64,000 nt of DNA from Allobosea vaviloviae. GTDB taxonomy: Bacteria > Pseudomonadota > Alphaproteobacteria > Rhizobiales > Beijerinckiaceae. Below are positions 1 to 7,105 of the stretch, one piece after another. A program made the translations under genes and the position numbers. Positions within the stretch are counted from its first letter, which is position 1; each line of letters begins with the position of its first letter. The notes under the pieces are model-generated. The model saw only the letters and a list, made by a program, of their open reading frames with translations. It was not told the origin of the DNA and did not search any database. The DNA is taken from NCBI RefSeq assembly GCF_001298265.1, contig NZ_LGSZ01000060.1, forward strand, positions 62,001 to 126,000, read 5' to 3'.

Positions 1-434
1 GAACTCGCGTCATGCGCGTCTCGGCTTCGCCGTGACCGGGCTCTACTCGGGGCCGAAGCCCCTCCCCGAGCCGCCGATCGGCGTCTCGGCCTTCGGTGAC
101 GATCCCTCGCGCGGGCCGGCGCCAGGCGCCGGCAGGAGCCGCGCCGCCGGCGCGATGATGGTGCCTCGAGGGAAGAGAGGCGCGCGGCCCTCTCTCCCCA
201 GCAAGAGCCAAATCGGGTCTCCCCATCCTTCCGCGCCGCAAGCGGCTTGTGCAGGACGCGGCCGAGGATCCGCGTGCCGCGGCCCTTCGCCCGGCGCGTT
301 GCGCGTGGGCGATCCCCCTCCCGATTTGGCTCTTGCCCCCCTCTCTCCCCGCTGCTCGCCGCGAAGGCAGAGGTGCAGGCGGACCTGCACCCTGCCGGGT
401 GACGGGCCTTCGGCCTCAACAAGGAGAGACCACC
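1..434. other. Non-coding leader upstream of the ParB-family gene
   Basis: GC-rich stretch with no credible gene; the overlapping frames here are low-complexity Arg/Pro/Ala translations. It contains a perfect 17-bp inverted repeat (listed separately) and C/T-rich blocks (TCTCTCCCC) near 191 and 342. The ParB frame is open upstream to 249, but the good ATG with AGGAGA just before it is at 435, so 249-434 is most likely untranslated leader. Confidence 0.5.
201..336. repeat. 17-bp perfect inverted repeat flanking a 102-bp loop
   Basis: The left arm GCAAGAGCCAAATCGGG (201-217) is the exact reverse complement of 320-336. The arms lie about 100 bp upstream of the ParB-family start. Candidate roles are a partition or replication site, an operator, or a scar of a mobile element; nothing in the sequence decides between them. 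Confidence 0.6.
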
Positions 435-2435
435 ATGACCACGACGATCGCCGCCACCGCCATTGGCACGCTCACGACTGCCATCCAGCACATCGCCCTA
501 TCTAAGCTGGTCCCGAGCAAGGCCAATGTCCGCAAGGTCAATTCGACGGCCGGAATCGGCGAGTTGGCCGACAGCATCGAGGCGCACGGCCTGATCCAGA
601 ACCTCACCGTCAGGAAGGCGGCGAAGGGGCAGAAGTTCGAGGTCGTCGCCGGCGCGCGGCGGCTGGCGGCGCTCCGGTTGCTGGCAAAGGAGGGCCGGTT
701 CGACAAGGACATCGACATTCCCTGCAATGTGCTGGCCGCCGAGCGCGATGCCGAAATCTCCTTGGCCGAAAACACCCAGCGTGAGGCCATGCATGTCGTG
801 GACGAGGTCTTGGCCTATCAGCGCCTTGTTGAGGACGGTCTGCCGGCAGACGCCATCGCCAGCCGGTTCGGCCAGTCCGTGGTCACCGTGCGGCAGCGCT
901 TGAAGCTGGCCAGCCTGTCACCGCAGATTCTGGAGGCGATGCGGGCTGACGAGATCACGATCGAGCAGGCCCGCGCGCTGGCGATCACCGACGACCATGG
1001 CGCCCAGGAAGCGGCATGGTTTGGCCGCGACGGCTGGAGCCGCAGCCCCAGCAATCTGCGCGCGGCGCTGACCAACGAGCATCTGCGCAGCACCGACCGG
1101 CTGGCGCGGTTCATCGGGCTGGAGGCCTATGGGGCTGCCGGCGGCGCGGTCCTGCGTGATCTGTTCTTCGAGAACGAGGCGACGTTCCTGACCGACCGGC
1201 CCTTGGCGATGCGGCTCGCGGCCGAGAGGCTGCAAGCGGTCGCGGATGCGGTTCGGGCTGAGGGGTGGAACTGGACGGAAGTTTGCATCGAGGCCGACAG
1301 CATCCACCACGCCGGATATGGCCGTATCCATCCGCAGCGTCGCGGTCACACCGAGGCCGAGCAGGCCGAGCTTGCGACGCTTGGCGAGAGCTACGACGCC
1401 TTGGCCGAGCAGATCGAGGCCGATGCCGAGGGCGATGCGCAGATCGCCGCCGACGAGGCGCGGCTTTCCGAGATCGAGCAGCGTATTGAGGCGATCAGGA
1501 TGGCGACCGAAAGCTACATCGCCGACGAGCAGGCTTTGGCCGGATGCATGGTGGCGATCGGCTATGACGGATCGCTGCAGGTGACGCGCGGCCTCGTCAG
1601 GGCGGAGGACCGCGCCGCGCTCGACCGGCTGCGTCGTAGCGACGACGCTCATGACGATGGCGACGAGGCCCCTGCCCTCCCCTCCCCGCTCGAAACCACC
1701 GAGCCGAGCGGATATTCCGCAACGGTCATCGAGGAACTCACAGCGATCCGCACGGCGGCCCTTCGCGTCGAGCTGGCGCAGCGGCCCAAAATCGCAATGG
1801 CGGCGATGCTGCATCCACTTGTACTGGCCTGCTTCTATGGTCGCCATCATGGCCTGCACATGCATTCGGCTGTCGAGATCAGGGGTGAGCGCAAGGCGCT
1901 GGACCTCAGCATCAGGCAGCCCGAAGCCTGCCGGGCGCTGTCCAGTTGGACCGAGATCGTCGATGCTTGGGGCTACCGGCTTCCCGGTGATCAGGCCGAC
2001 CTGTGGCAATGGCTGATCGACCAGCCGATCGAGACGCTGACGGACCTGTTGGCGGTGGTGTCGGCGGCGAACCTCAACGCCGTCACGGCGCGCCACGAGA
2101 TCAGCCGGGGGCGGATCGCACAAGCCAACCAGATCGCCCGAGCCGTCAAGCTCGACATGCGCTTATGGTGGAGCCCGGAGCAGGAGTTCCTGTCGCGCCT
2201 GGCGAAATCCACCATCGCCGGTATCCTGCGCCAGGCCGGGTGCTCCGAGGATGCCGCCAAGGGCATCGAGCGCAGCCCCAAGCCCGAGGCCGTCGCTCAG
2301 GCCGAGCGCGAATTGGACGGCAAGGGCTGGCTCCCCTCTCCGCTCATGATGCCAGCGGCGGTTCAGGTCGACGAGCGGGATGATCGCGGCGATGACGCTG
2401 GCGCTGGCGAGGTCATGCGAATGGCGGCCGAATAA
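435..2435 (+). CDS. Large ParB/RepB-family DNA-binding protein
   Basis: 666 aa. The N-terminal ParB nuclease-like domain (about residues 20-130) carries the GARRLAAL motif, in the position of the ParB GERR box, and AENTQRE. It is followed by a KorB/ParB helix-turn-helix region (SRFGQSVVTVRQRLKLASL). The remaining ~450 residues, including an acidic coiled-coil stretch around residues 310-400, are typical of the oversized ParB-like proteins on alphaproteobacterial plasmids and integrative elements rather than the ~300-aa chromosomal Spo0J. Start chosen at 435 because AAGGAGAGA lies 5-6 nt upstream. It is probably a partition or replication-control protein of the element. It is not in an operon with parA, which lies 300 bp downstream behind its own promoter region. 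The family call is firm; the exact role is inferred. Confidence 0.85.
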   Translation: MTTTIAATAIGTLTTAIQHIALSKLVPSKANVRKVNSTAGIGELADSIEAHGLIQNLTVRKAAKGQKFEVVAGARRLAALRLLAKEGRFDKDIDIPCNVLAAERDAEISLAENTQREAMHVVDEVLAYQRLVEDGLPADAIASRFGQSVVTVRQRLKLASLSPQILEAMRADEITIEQARALAITDDHGAQEAAWFGRDGWSRSPSNLRAALTNEHLRSTDRLARFIGLEAYGAAGGAVLRDLFFENEATFLTDRPLAMRLAAERLQAVADAVRAEGWNWTEVCIEADSIHHAGYGRIHPQRRGHTEAEQAELATLGESYDALAEQIEADAEGDAQIAADEARLSEIEQRIEAIRMATESYIADEQALAGCMVAIGYDGSLQVTRGLVRAEDRAALDRLRRSDDAHDDGDEAPALPSPLETTEPSGYSATVIEELTAIRTAALRVELAQRPKIAMAAMLHPLVLACFYGRHHGLHMHSAVEIRGERKALDLSIRQPEACRALSSWTEIVDAWGYRLPGDQADLWQWLIDQPIETLTDLLAVVSAANLNAVTARHEISRGRIAQANQIARAVKLDMRLWWSPEQEFLSRLAKSTIAGILRQAGCSEDAAKGIERSPKPEAVAQAERELDGKGWLPSPLMMPAAVQVDERDDRGDDAGAGEVMRMAAE

Positions 2436-2734
2436 CGCCCGGCTGCGCCAGTCGACCCTATGATGGAACAGCCGCCCGGGCCTCGCGCTCGGGCGGTATT
2501 CGCGCGCGGGGACTGCCCCTGCGCGGGATCGACCCGCCCAGGACCAGATCAGGGGCGCCCCAAAGCCCCGCCCCTCATGCTCCCCTCCCAGCCCGAGGAT
2601 AAGCGCCGCCAGAACCGGCTCAGGTATCGGCTAGCTAGTTGATAGCTAGCCAGTAGCTAGCCGATACTATTTAATGGTTGGTAGCTATCTGTTAGCTACT
2701 CGATATTTAAGGTGCGCAAACGGAGGATTCGCCC
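2436..2734. other. Intergenic region between parB-like gene and parA
   Basis: About 300 bp. The first two thirds are GC-rich without a convincing gene; a 60-codon frame at 2460 lacks a ribosome site and any recognisable motif. The last third turns abruptly AT-richer and holds the TAGCTA array. GGAGGA at 2722-2727 is the parA ribosome-binding site. Confidence 0.5.
2624..2698. promoter_or_regulatory. Phased TAGCTA box array upstream of parA (candidate centromere/operator)
   Basis: Five TAGCTA hexamers begin at 2632, 2643, 2654, 2682 and 2693. Spacings are 11, 11, 28 and 11 bp, so most sit on one helix face. The first and third lie in a perfect 14-bp inverted repeat (GTATCGGCTAGCTA at 2624-2637 against 2654-2667). 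The array ends 37 bp before the parA start. In type Ib partition loci the ribbon-helix-helix partner protein binds short phased repeats here, both repressing the operon and acting as the centromere; that role is inferred. Confidence 0.75.
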
Positions 2735-3421
2735 ATGCCAACGATCGCATTTGCCAACCCAAAGGGGGGAGCGGGTAAGACCACGGCCGCTCTTCTGCTT
2801 GCATCTGAATTGGCGGCAAAGGGTGCCAAAGTCACCATAATCGATGCCGATCCCGAAAGATGGATATCGCAATGGGGTGCATTGAAGGGGAAGCCCGACA
2901 ACATTCAGATCATTGGAAACGCTACCGAAGATACGATTGTAGATCAGATCGATGATGCCTCGCGCGATTCTCAATTTGTTGTGGTCGATCTCGAAGGCAC
3001 CGCCAGTTTGATGGTTGCCAATACGATCGGAATGGCCGATCTCGTCATTATTCCTACCCAAGGTTCGGCAATGGATGCAAAGGGCGGGGCGAAAACAATT
3101 CGGCTTATTAGGAATCAGGAACGGATGGCCCGTCGCCGAATTGCACACAGTGTTCTCCTAACCCGGACAAGCGCTGCGGTGACCTCACGCTCCCTCCGCA
3201 ACGTCCAAGAACAGCTTGCGAAGAGCGGGGTCGATGTGTTCATCACGCCAATCGTCGAGCGCGCGGCATTTCGAGATATATTTGATTTTGGCGGAACCCT
3301 GGCGTCGCTTGATCCTCGGAACGTCAGCAACCTCGAAAAAGCCCGCGAGAACGCGCGCGAGTTTGCGGGCGAGGTGATCGCAAAGCTGAAACAGTCAACT
3401 CAGGACGAGAAGGTGGCCTGA
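2735..3421 (+). CDS. parA: ParA-family partition ATPase (type Ib)
   Basis: 228 aa, a short ParA of the ParF/VirC1 size class without an N-terminal DNA-binding domain. The deviant Walker A motif is KGGAGKTT at residues 10-17, followed by DADPE (switch I region) and VVVDLEGTAS (Walker B-like). It should bind ATP, polymerise or pattern on the nucleoid, and move the element with the downstream ribbon-helix-helix adaptor. Start ATG at 2735 follows GGAGGATTCGCCC. The stop is 1 nt before the next ATG, so the two are one operon. Its AT-richer codon use differs from the ParB and Tra genes. Confidence 0.88.
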   Translation: MPTIAFANPKGGAGKTTAALLLASELAAKGAKVTIIDADPERWISQWGALKGKPDNIQIIGNATEDTIVDQIDDASRDSQFVVVDLEGTASLMVANTIGMADLVIIPTQGSAMDAKGGAKTIRLIRNQERMARRRIAHSVLLTRTSAAVTSRSLRNVQEQLAKSGVDVFITPIVERAAFRDIFDFGGTLASLDPRNVSNLEKARENAREFAGEVIAKLKQSTQDEKVA

Positions 3422-3422
3422 C

Positions 3423-3776
3423 ATGACCAATGAGCGCCCGGACTTGGGGTTTGGCGGAGAGTTGGATGAGTTCGATCCCAAGGCATGGGACTCGGCCGCC
3501 ACGAAGAAAAGTGTTTCGAGGCCACCCAAGGAAGCCACTATGCAAATGGCCGAGGCTGTCGGGTTCAAAAGCCGCGAACCGAAATTGGCAGCGACGGTCG
3601 ATCGCAAAATCGATCGGCGGCGGCGCACGGGGCGCAACGCGCAGTTCAATTTGAAAGCTAGACCCGAGACCATTGAGGCCTTCTGCCGGATCGCGGACCG
3701 CAAGGGATGGGGCCTCGGTGAAACGCTCGAAGAAGCGGTGCTGTTGCTTGAGCGCGAGCTTTCCGGTGTGAAATAG
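3423..3776 (+). CDS. Ribbon-helix-helix partition adaptor (ParG/VirC2-like role)
   Basis: 117 aa. The N-terminal ~75 residues are hydrophilic and basic, ending in a KIDRRRRTGR cluster. The C-terminal ~45 residues (AQFNLKARPETIEAFCRIADRKGWGLGETLEEAV) have the beta-helix-helix pattern of a ribbon-helix-helix dimer. It starts 1 nt after the parA stop. In ParF/ParG-like systems such a protein binds centromere repeats and stimulates the ATPase through its flexible N-terminus; the TAGCTA boxes are the obvious candidate target. The assignment rests on fold pattern and position. Confidence 0.72.
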   Translation: MTNERPDLGFGGELDEFDPKAWDSAATKKSVSRPPKEATMQMAEAVGFKSREPKLAATVDRKIDRRRRTGRNAQFNLKARPETIEAFCRIADRKGWGLGETLEEAVLLLERELSGVK

Positions 3777-3846
3777 GCTGTCAATTTTCTGGGTTGCCAG
3801 AATCGGACGACTCACACATCGTCACTAGTGCTTTGAGGGTGATTTG

Positions 3847-4068
3847 GTGTCCGCCTCGCTTCAAAAATCCGCGCCTCGCATGGCCGCCATTCGATCTCGG
3901 CGGCATGAAGCAGGATTCTACGAGACGACTGTCTTTGTCCACGAGCTTGCTCGCGAGGCGATGGACAAGGCGATAGCGACGGGACAGTTCAAGTCGCGCA
4001 GGGAAGCCATGGAGGCCGTTATCCATGCGGCGTTCATGCCAGAGGGAAGTGCAATCAGTCCGCGCTGA
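3847..4068 (+). CDS. Small hypothetical protein, possible ribbon-helix-helix
   Basis: About 73 aa from GTG 3847, which has GAGGG 6 nt upstream; TTG 3844 or ATG 3880 are alternatives. The body GFYETTVFVHELAREAMDKA followed by FKSRREAMEAVIHAAF resembles a short strand plus two helices. It lies after the partition genes and before a terminator-like hairpin. No family is recognised and it may not be a real gene. Confidence 0.35.
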   Translation: MSASLQKSAPRMAAIRSRRHEAGFYETTVFVHELAREAMDKAIATGQFKSRREAMEAVIHAAFMPEGSAISPR

Positions 4069-4081
4069 CCCCTGAAAAGCG

Positions 4082-4116
4082 AAAAGGCCCCAGCTTTGGC
4101 GAGCTGAAGGCCTTTT
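4082..4116. terminator. Bidirectional Rho-independent terminator-like hairpin
   Basis: AAAAGGCC (4082-4089) pairs with GGCCTTTT (4109-4116), and an inner CAGCT/AGCTG stem is also possible. A-run before and T-run after allow termination on either strand. It closes the parA-RHH-small ORF unit. Confidence 0.65.
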
Positions 4117-4182
4117 GTGACGACTGTGGGAGCCGCCTGTAGAACGGCTCTAAATCTCCCACAGCCGAATCGTTCTGTCAAC

Positions 4183-4200
4183 GCAAACCATTTGGTTTGC
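4183..4200. promoter_or_regulatory. Perfect 8-2-8 dyad upstream of the helix-turn-helix gene
   Basis: GCAAACCA-TT-TGGTTTGC is perfectly symmetric, and an imperfect outer pair (AATCGTTC / GAACGGATT) extends it. It lies 118 bp before the start at 4319. Likely an operator or part of a replication origin; the binding protein is not known. Confidence 0.55.
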
Positions 4201-4318
4201 GAACGGATTTCTATGTCTTTCGCGCAGGCGAGGGGGTGGGGTCCGATCGTGGACCTGCGCCTGCACGGGATGAGCTTGGAGGGAGGTTTGACGCGGCCCA
4301 GCCTTGAAGGAACGGGCC

Positions 4319-5179
4319 ATGTTCGCAGTCGAGATGTTGAGGGTGATCGGGGAGGTGCGCACGCTGTCGCGCCTGGACGAGATCGCCCGGGATCTGTGGA
4401 GCGCCTTTGGCGCGGATGCGCTCACGGAGGACCAGGCGCAATCGCTCAGCGAGGCGATCGAGGCGCGCAAGCGCGAGGTAAGGGGGCAGGACCGCGTGGC
4501 GGTGCGCGCGCCGACAGTCGCGCTTGAGCGGGCCCTGGACGGGCGCAACAGCATCTTCCCGCCGAAGCGCCGGCCGAAGTCGCCAGATCGCCAGCGTTCG
4601 ATCGCGCGCCGGCGGCGGCTGGCTGCCTCGGGTCCGCTGCCGCCGCAGATCGCGGCGAAGTTCACCACCGGCCAGCTCGCGGTGATGCGGATCATCGCCG
4701 ACGAGGTCGAGGGCAGACGCGGGACGTGCGCTTTGACGATCGGCGAGATCGCGGCGCGCGCCGGCGTCTGCATCGCGCTGGCGCGCAACGCCATCCGGAT
4801 CGCCGAGCGGCTGTTCCTGATCAGCACGCAGTTCCGGAAGAGGGAAGGGCGCCCGCATCTGCCCTCGGTCATCCGGATCATCAGCCAAGCCTGGAACGCC
4901 TGGCTCATCATCGGCGGCAAAGTGCGCCGGCACGCCATCAATGCCGAGCGCGAAGCAGGCACGTTACCGTTTCGAGTGCAGACGACGGGCAGCAAATCCT
5001 CGCGAAAGATAGGGTCTAGAAAATTAGGCCCCACGGGCACCGATCTATACAGATCGGCTTCTTCTCTAAGCGGACGACCGCAAACGGAGGCGCGCAAAGA
5101 CCCTCCGGGCGGCCTCCGGCCGTCGCCTAAAGGCGATCAGCGCAGCCTCGCGGCCGACTTCAAGCTCAATTTTGCTTGA
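4319..5179 (+). CDS. Helix-turn-helix protein, possible plasmid replication or control protein
   Basis: 286 aa. Residues ~100-200 contain TGQLAVMRIIADEV, then LTIGEIAARAGVCIALARNAI, a winged-helix/HTH arrangement similar to domains found in plasmid replication initiators. The N-terminal segment is helical (IGEVRTLSRLDEIARDLWSAF). The C-terminal ~80 residues are basic and low in complexity. ATG 4319 is preferred over an upstream TTG because GAAGG lies 8 nt before it. Position beside partition genes and behind a strong dyad fits a replication or copy-control role, but I do not recognise the family with certainty. Confidence 0.5.
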   Translation: MFAVEMLRVIGEVRTLSRLDEIARDLWSAFGADALTEDQAQSLSEAIEARKREVRGQDRVAVRAPTVALERALDGRNSIFPPKRRPKSPDRQRSIARRRRLAASGPLPPQIAAKFTTGQLAVMRIIADEVEGRRGTCALTIGEIAARAGVCIALARNAIRIAERLFLISTQFRKREGRPHLPSVIRIISQAWNAWLIIGGKVRRHAINAEREAGTLPFRVQTTGSKSSRKIGSRKLGPTGTDLYRSASSLSGRPQTEARKDPPGGLRPSPKGDQRSLAADFKLNFA

Positions 5180-5294
5180 TCAGAACAAACGGCACTGTCG
5201 CAATTGGCTTTTCGAAAAAGCCAAGTGATTTCGGTCGAGTTTGTCGTTTTTGAGGGTGGAAGGCATGCGCCGAGTGCATGTTGTCGTTCGATAT

Positions 5295-5327
5295 GACGAT
5301 CGTCGTGATGGAGACTGCTGTCAGCAG
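5295..5327. promoter_or_regulatory. Palindromes upstream of relB-like antitoxin (candidate autoregulatory operator)
   Basis: GACGATCGTC (5295-5304) is a perfect 10-bp palindrome, and CTGCTG-T-CAGCAG (5315-5327) a 6-1-6 one. Both lie 60-92 bp upstream of the antitoxin start. RelB-type antitoxins repress their own promoters through such symmetric sites; this role is inferred. Confidence 0.45.
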
Positions 5328-5386
5328 CCTGCCTTGATAGCGTTGCTCATCTGAGCTACAGACATGCCTTGAAAGAGGAGGCTGTC

Positions 5387-5665
5387 ATGGCTGCAACCGC
5401 ATTTGTTCGGGCCCGCATCGACGAAGGTTTGAAGGACGAGGCCGCCGCGGTGCTGGCGGAGATGGGCCTCACCGTGTCCGACGTCGTCCGGATGACGCTA
5501 ACCCGGATCGCCAAGGATCGCGCCTTGCCGCTGGAGTTGAAGGTTCCCAATGCCGAGACGCGCGCGGCCATGGAAGAGTCCCGCGTGCTGATGAAGCAGC
5601 GTCGCGCCCGTTTCGCCACCGCCCAGGAACTGTTCGATGCCCTCGACCAAGAAGCCGGCCAGTAG
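5387..5665 (+). CDS. RelB/DinJ-family antitoxin
   Basis: 92 aa. The N-terminal ribbon-helix-helix (TAFVRARIDEGLKDEAAAVLAEMGLTVSDVVR, split here across residues 3-34) is the RelB/DinJ signature. The C-terminal half, RAAMEESRVLMKQRRARF onward, would wrap the toxin. AGAGGAGG just upstream supports ATG 5387. The gene overlaps the toxin by 29 nt, the usual coupling for this class. It should neutralise the downstream YafQ-like RNase and autoregulate the operon, stabilising the element by post-segregational killing. Confidence 0.85.
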   Translation: MAATAFVRARIDEGLKDEAAAVLAEMGLTVSDVVRMTLTRIAKDRALPLELKVPNAETRAAMEESRVLMKQRRARFATAQELFDALDQEAGQ

Positions 5666-5957
5666 TAAGCGGGCTTCTCTGCCTAGATCGGCAGATTATG
5701 CGAAAAGCTTCCTCAAGGATTGGGAGCGTCTGTCGCGCTCGGGCCGATACGACATGGTTCAACTGAAAGAAGCGATGATGCTCCTCATCGCCAATGATAA
5801 TCCCCTTGGACCGGAATGGCTCGATCATGCCTTGAAAGGCGATTGGGCGGATCATCGCGAGTGCCACATAGGCGGCGATTTTCTCCTGATCTATCAGCTC
5901 GACAGCAATTTCATTAACTTCGTCCGCGCCGGTACGCATTCCGAGCTGTTTGGCTGA
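5637..5957 (+). CDS. YafQ-family mRNA interferase toxin
   Basis: 106 aa, RelE/YafQ fold. Conserved features visible are the N-terminal YAKSFLKDWERL helix, GDWADHRECHIGGDFLLIYQL, and the C-terminal GTHSELFG, whose His matches the catalytic His near the YafQ C-terminus. It should cleave ribosome-bound mRNA when its antitoxin is degraded. Overlap with the antitoxin gene implies translational coupling. About 20 residues precede the usual YafQ start, so the true start may be internal. Confidence 0.85.
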   Translation: MPSTKKPASSKRASLPRSADYAKSFLKDWERLSRSGRYDMVQLKEAMMLLIANDNPLGPEWLDHALKGDWADHRECHIGGDFLLIYQLDSNFINFVRAGTHSELFG

Positions 5958-6094
5958 TACCTTGACTGGCCGGGCAACCGGTCTCTCTTTCATTGCCATG
6001 GAGTGACGGTTCGGCCTGCCCAGCGTGCCGCTGGCGTTACCGCGCCAGATTCTATTTGTTTTCTCCCTACCGATTTTCGAAGTCAGGAATCCTG

Positions 6095-6526
6095 ATGTCA
6101 GACCAGAACGAAGATTTAATCGCGCTGACCGCGTCGATCGTGTCGGCCTACGTGGCACGCAACAACGTGCCGGTGGGCGACCTGGCTAGCGTCATCGCAA
6201 GCACCCATGCCGCGCTCGCAGGGCTCGGGGGACCGCCGGCACCCGTCGCTGCCGAGCCGCTGGTCCCGGCCGTACCTATCCGCAAATCGGTGACGCCCGA
6301 TGCGATCATCTGCCTGGAGGACGGGCGGGCGTTCAAGACGCTCAAGCGTCATTTGAGCACGAGCTACGGCATGACCCCGGATCAGTACCGGGCGAAATGG
6401 AGCCTGCCGGCCGACTATCCGATGGTCGCGCCGAACTATGCGGAATCGCGCTCTGCGATGGCGAAGTCGATCGGGCTGGGCCGGAAGGCCGGTGTGGTTG
6501 TCCGGCGGACGAAGGCGAAGATCTGA
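6095..6526 (+). CDS. MucR/Ros-family transcriptional regulator with altered zinc ligands
   Basis: 143 aa. The core VTPDAIICLEDGRAFKTL, KRHLSTSYGMTPDQYRAKW and DYPMVAPNYAESRS is unmistakably Ros/MucR. In classic Ros the finger is C-x2-C with a pair of His (CLECG ... THH). Here the second Cys is Asp (CLEDG) and the distal His positions read TSY, so only Cys and the KRH His are kept; zinc-free variants are known in this family. MucR proteins are H-NS-like binders of AT-rich DNA. On a mobile element this one may silence transfer or cargo genes. ATG 6095 chosen because homologues start MS/MSD near here. Confidence 0.85.
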   Translation: MSDQNEDLIALTASIVSAYVARNNVPVGDLASVIASTHAALAGLGGPPAPVAAEPLVPAVPIRKSVTPDAIICLEDGRAFKTLKRHLSTSYGMTPDQYRAKWSLPADYPMVAPNYAESRSAMAKSIGLGRKAGVVVRRTKAKI

Positions 6527-6742
6527 GACCAGCTCACGGTTGGTTGTCGCCAATGAAGCTCTTCCCGAACCAAGCAAAAGCCTATTTGGCTTGGTTGTCG
6601 CGAGATTCGTCGTTGGAGTTCCAAGAGATATCAGTTCTCGCGGCTTTGCCGCGACGGCCCGGAGGCGAACGCGCTTTGCCATAGCGCCGTAGCGAGCCGG
6701 AGGGCCGCATGTATGAGTTCCCGGCGCTGGCGCCGGGTCCGA
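6527..6742. other. Intergenic region with small stem-loop
   Basis: The region separates the convergent mucR-like and XRE genes. AACCAAGC (6568-6575) pairs with GCTTGGTT (6589-6596), and GGTTGTCGC occurs both before and after it. There is no T-tract, so it is a weak terminator candidate. Nothing else is seen. Confidence 0.3.
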
Positions 6743-7105
6743 TCACGTCCTTGGTGTCATCGCCGCCGCGATTCTGCCATCGGCGGTCTTTCGGTCCGCC
6801 AGCGCGGCCTTGAGTTCATCATAATCGATCCCGACGCGCTTCGCCGCGCGCCGGAGTTCTGCGTCCGTCAAGCCGACCAGTTCGAACAGGGACTGATCGA
6901 GCCGTTCGGCGACCTTTTCGATCGTCCGCAGCGTCGGGTTTCCCCGTCCGCGCAGGAGGTCGAAATAAGTCCCCCGCCCAACGCCGAGTTTTTCGATGAA
7001 GCCCTCGGCATTTGGGCTCTGCGCCTCGAGCTGCTGCAGACGGATCGCGATGATCTGCGCGAGGACCGAATGCTCGCCCTCGCGGGGGTTGCGCGCATCA
7101 GGCAT
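6743..7105 (-). CDS. XRE-type helix-turn-helix regulator
   Basis: 120 aa. The HTH is at about residues 30-75: AEGFIEKLGVGRGTYFDLL, then RGRGNPTLRTIEKVAERL. Its start overlaps the end of traG by 8 nt in the same direction, so it is translationally coupled to the transfer operon and is a good candidate for its regulator. Ligand and target are unknown. Confidence 0.65.
   Translation of the reverse strand: MPDARNPREGEHSVLAQIIAIRLQQLEAQSPNAEGFIEKLGVGRGTYFDLLRGRGNPTLRTIEKVAERLDQSLFELVGLTDAELRRAAKRVGIDYDELKAALADRKTADGRIAAAMTPRT

Noticed and set aside
918..2123. Long antisense frames opposite parB, metG, ccoG and ccoI (e.g. 918-2123, 32671-33966, 57190-58650, 59222-61273)
   Set aside because: GC-rich coding DNA leaves long open antisense frames; these have no motifs, signals or ribosome sites and lie opposite clear genes.
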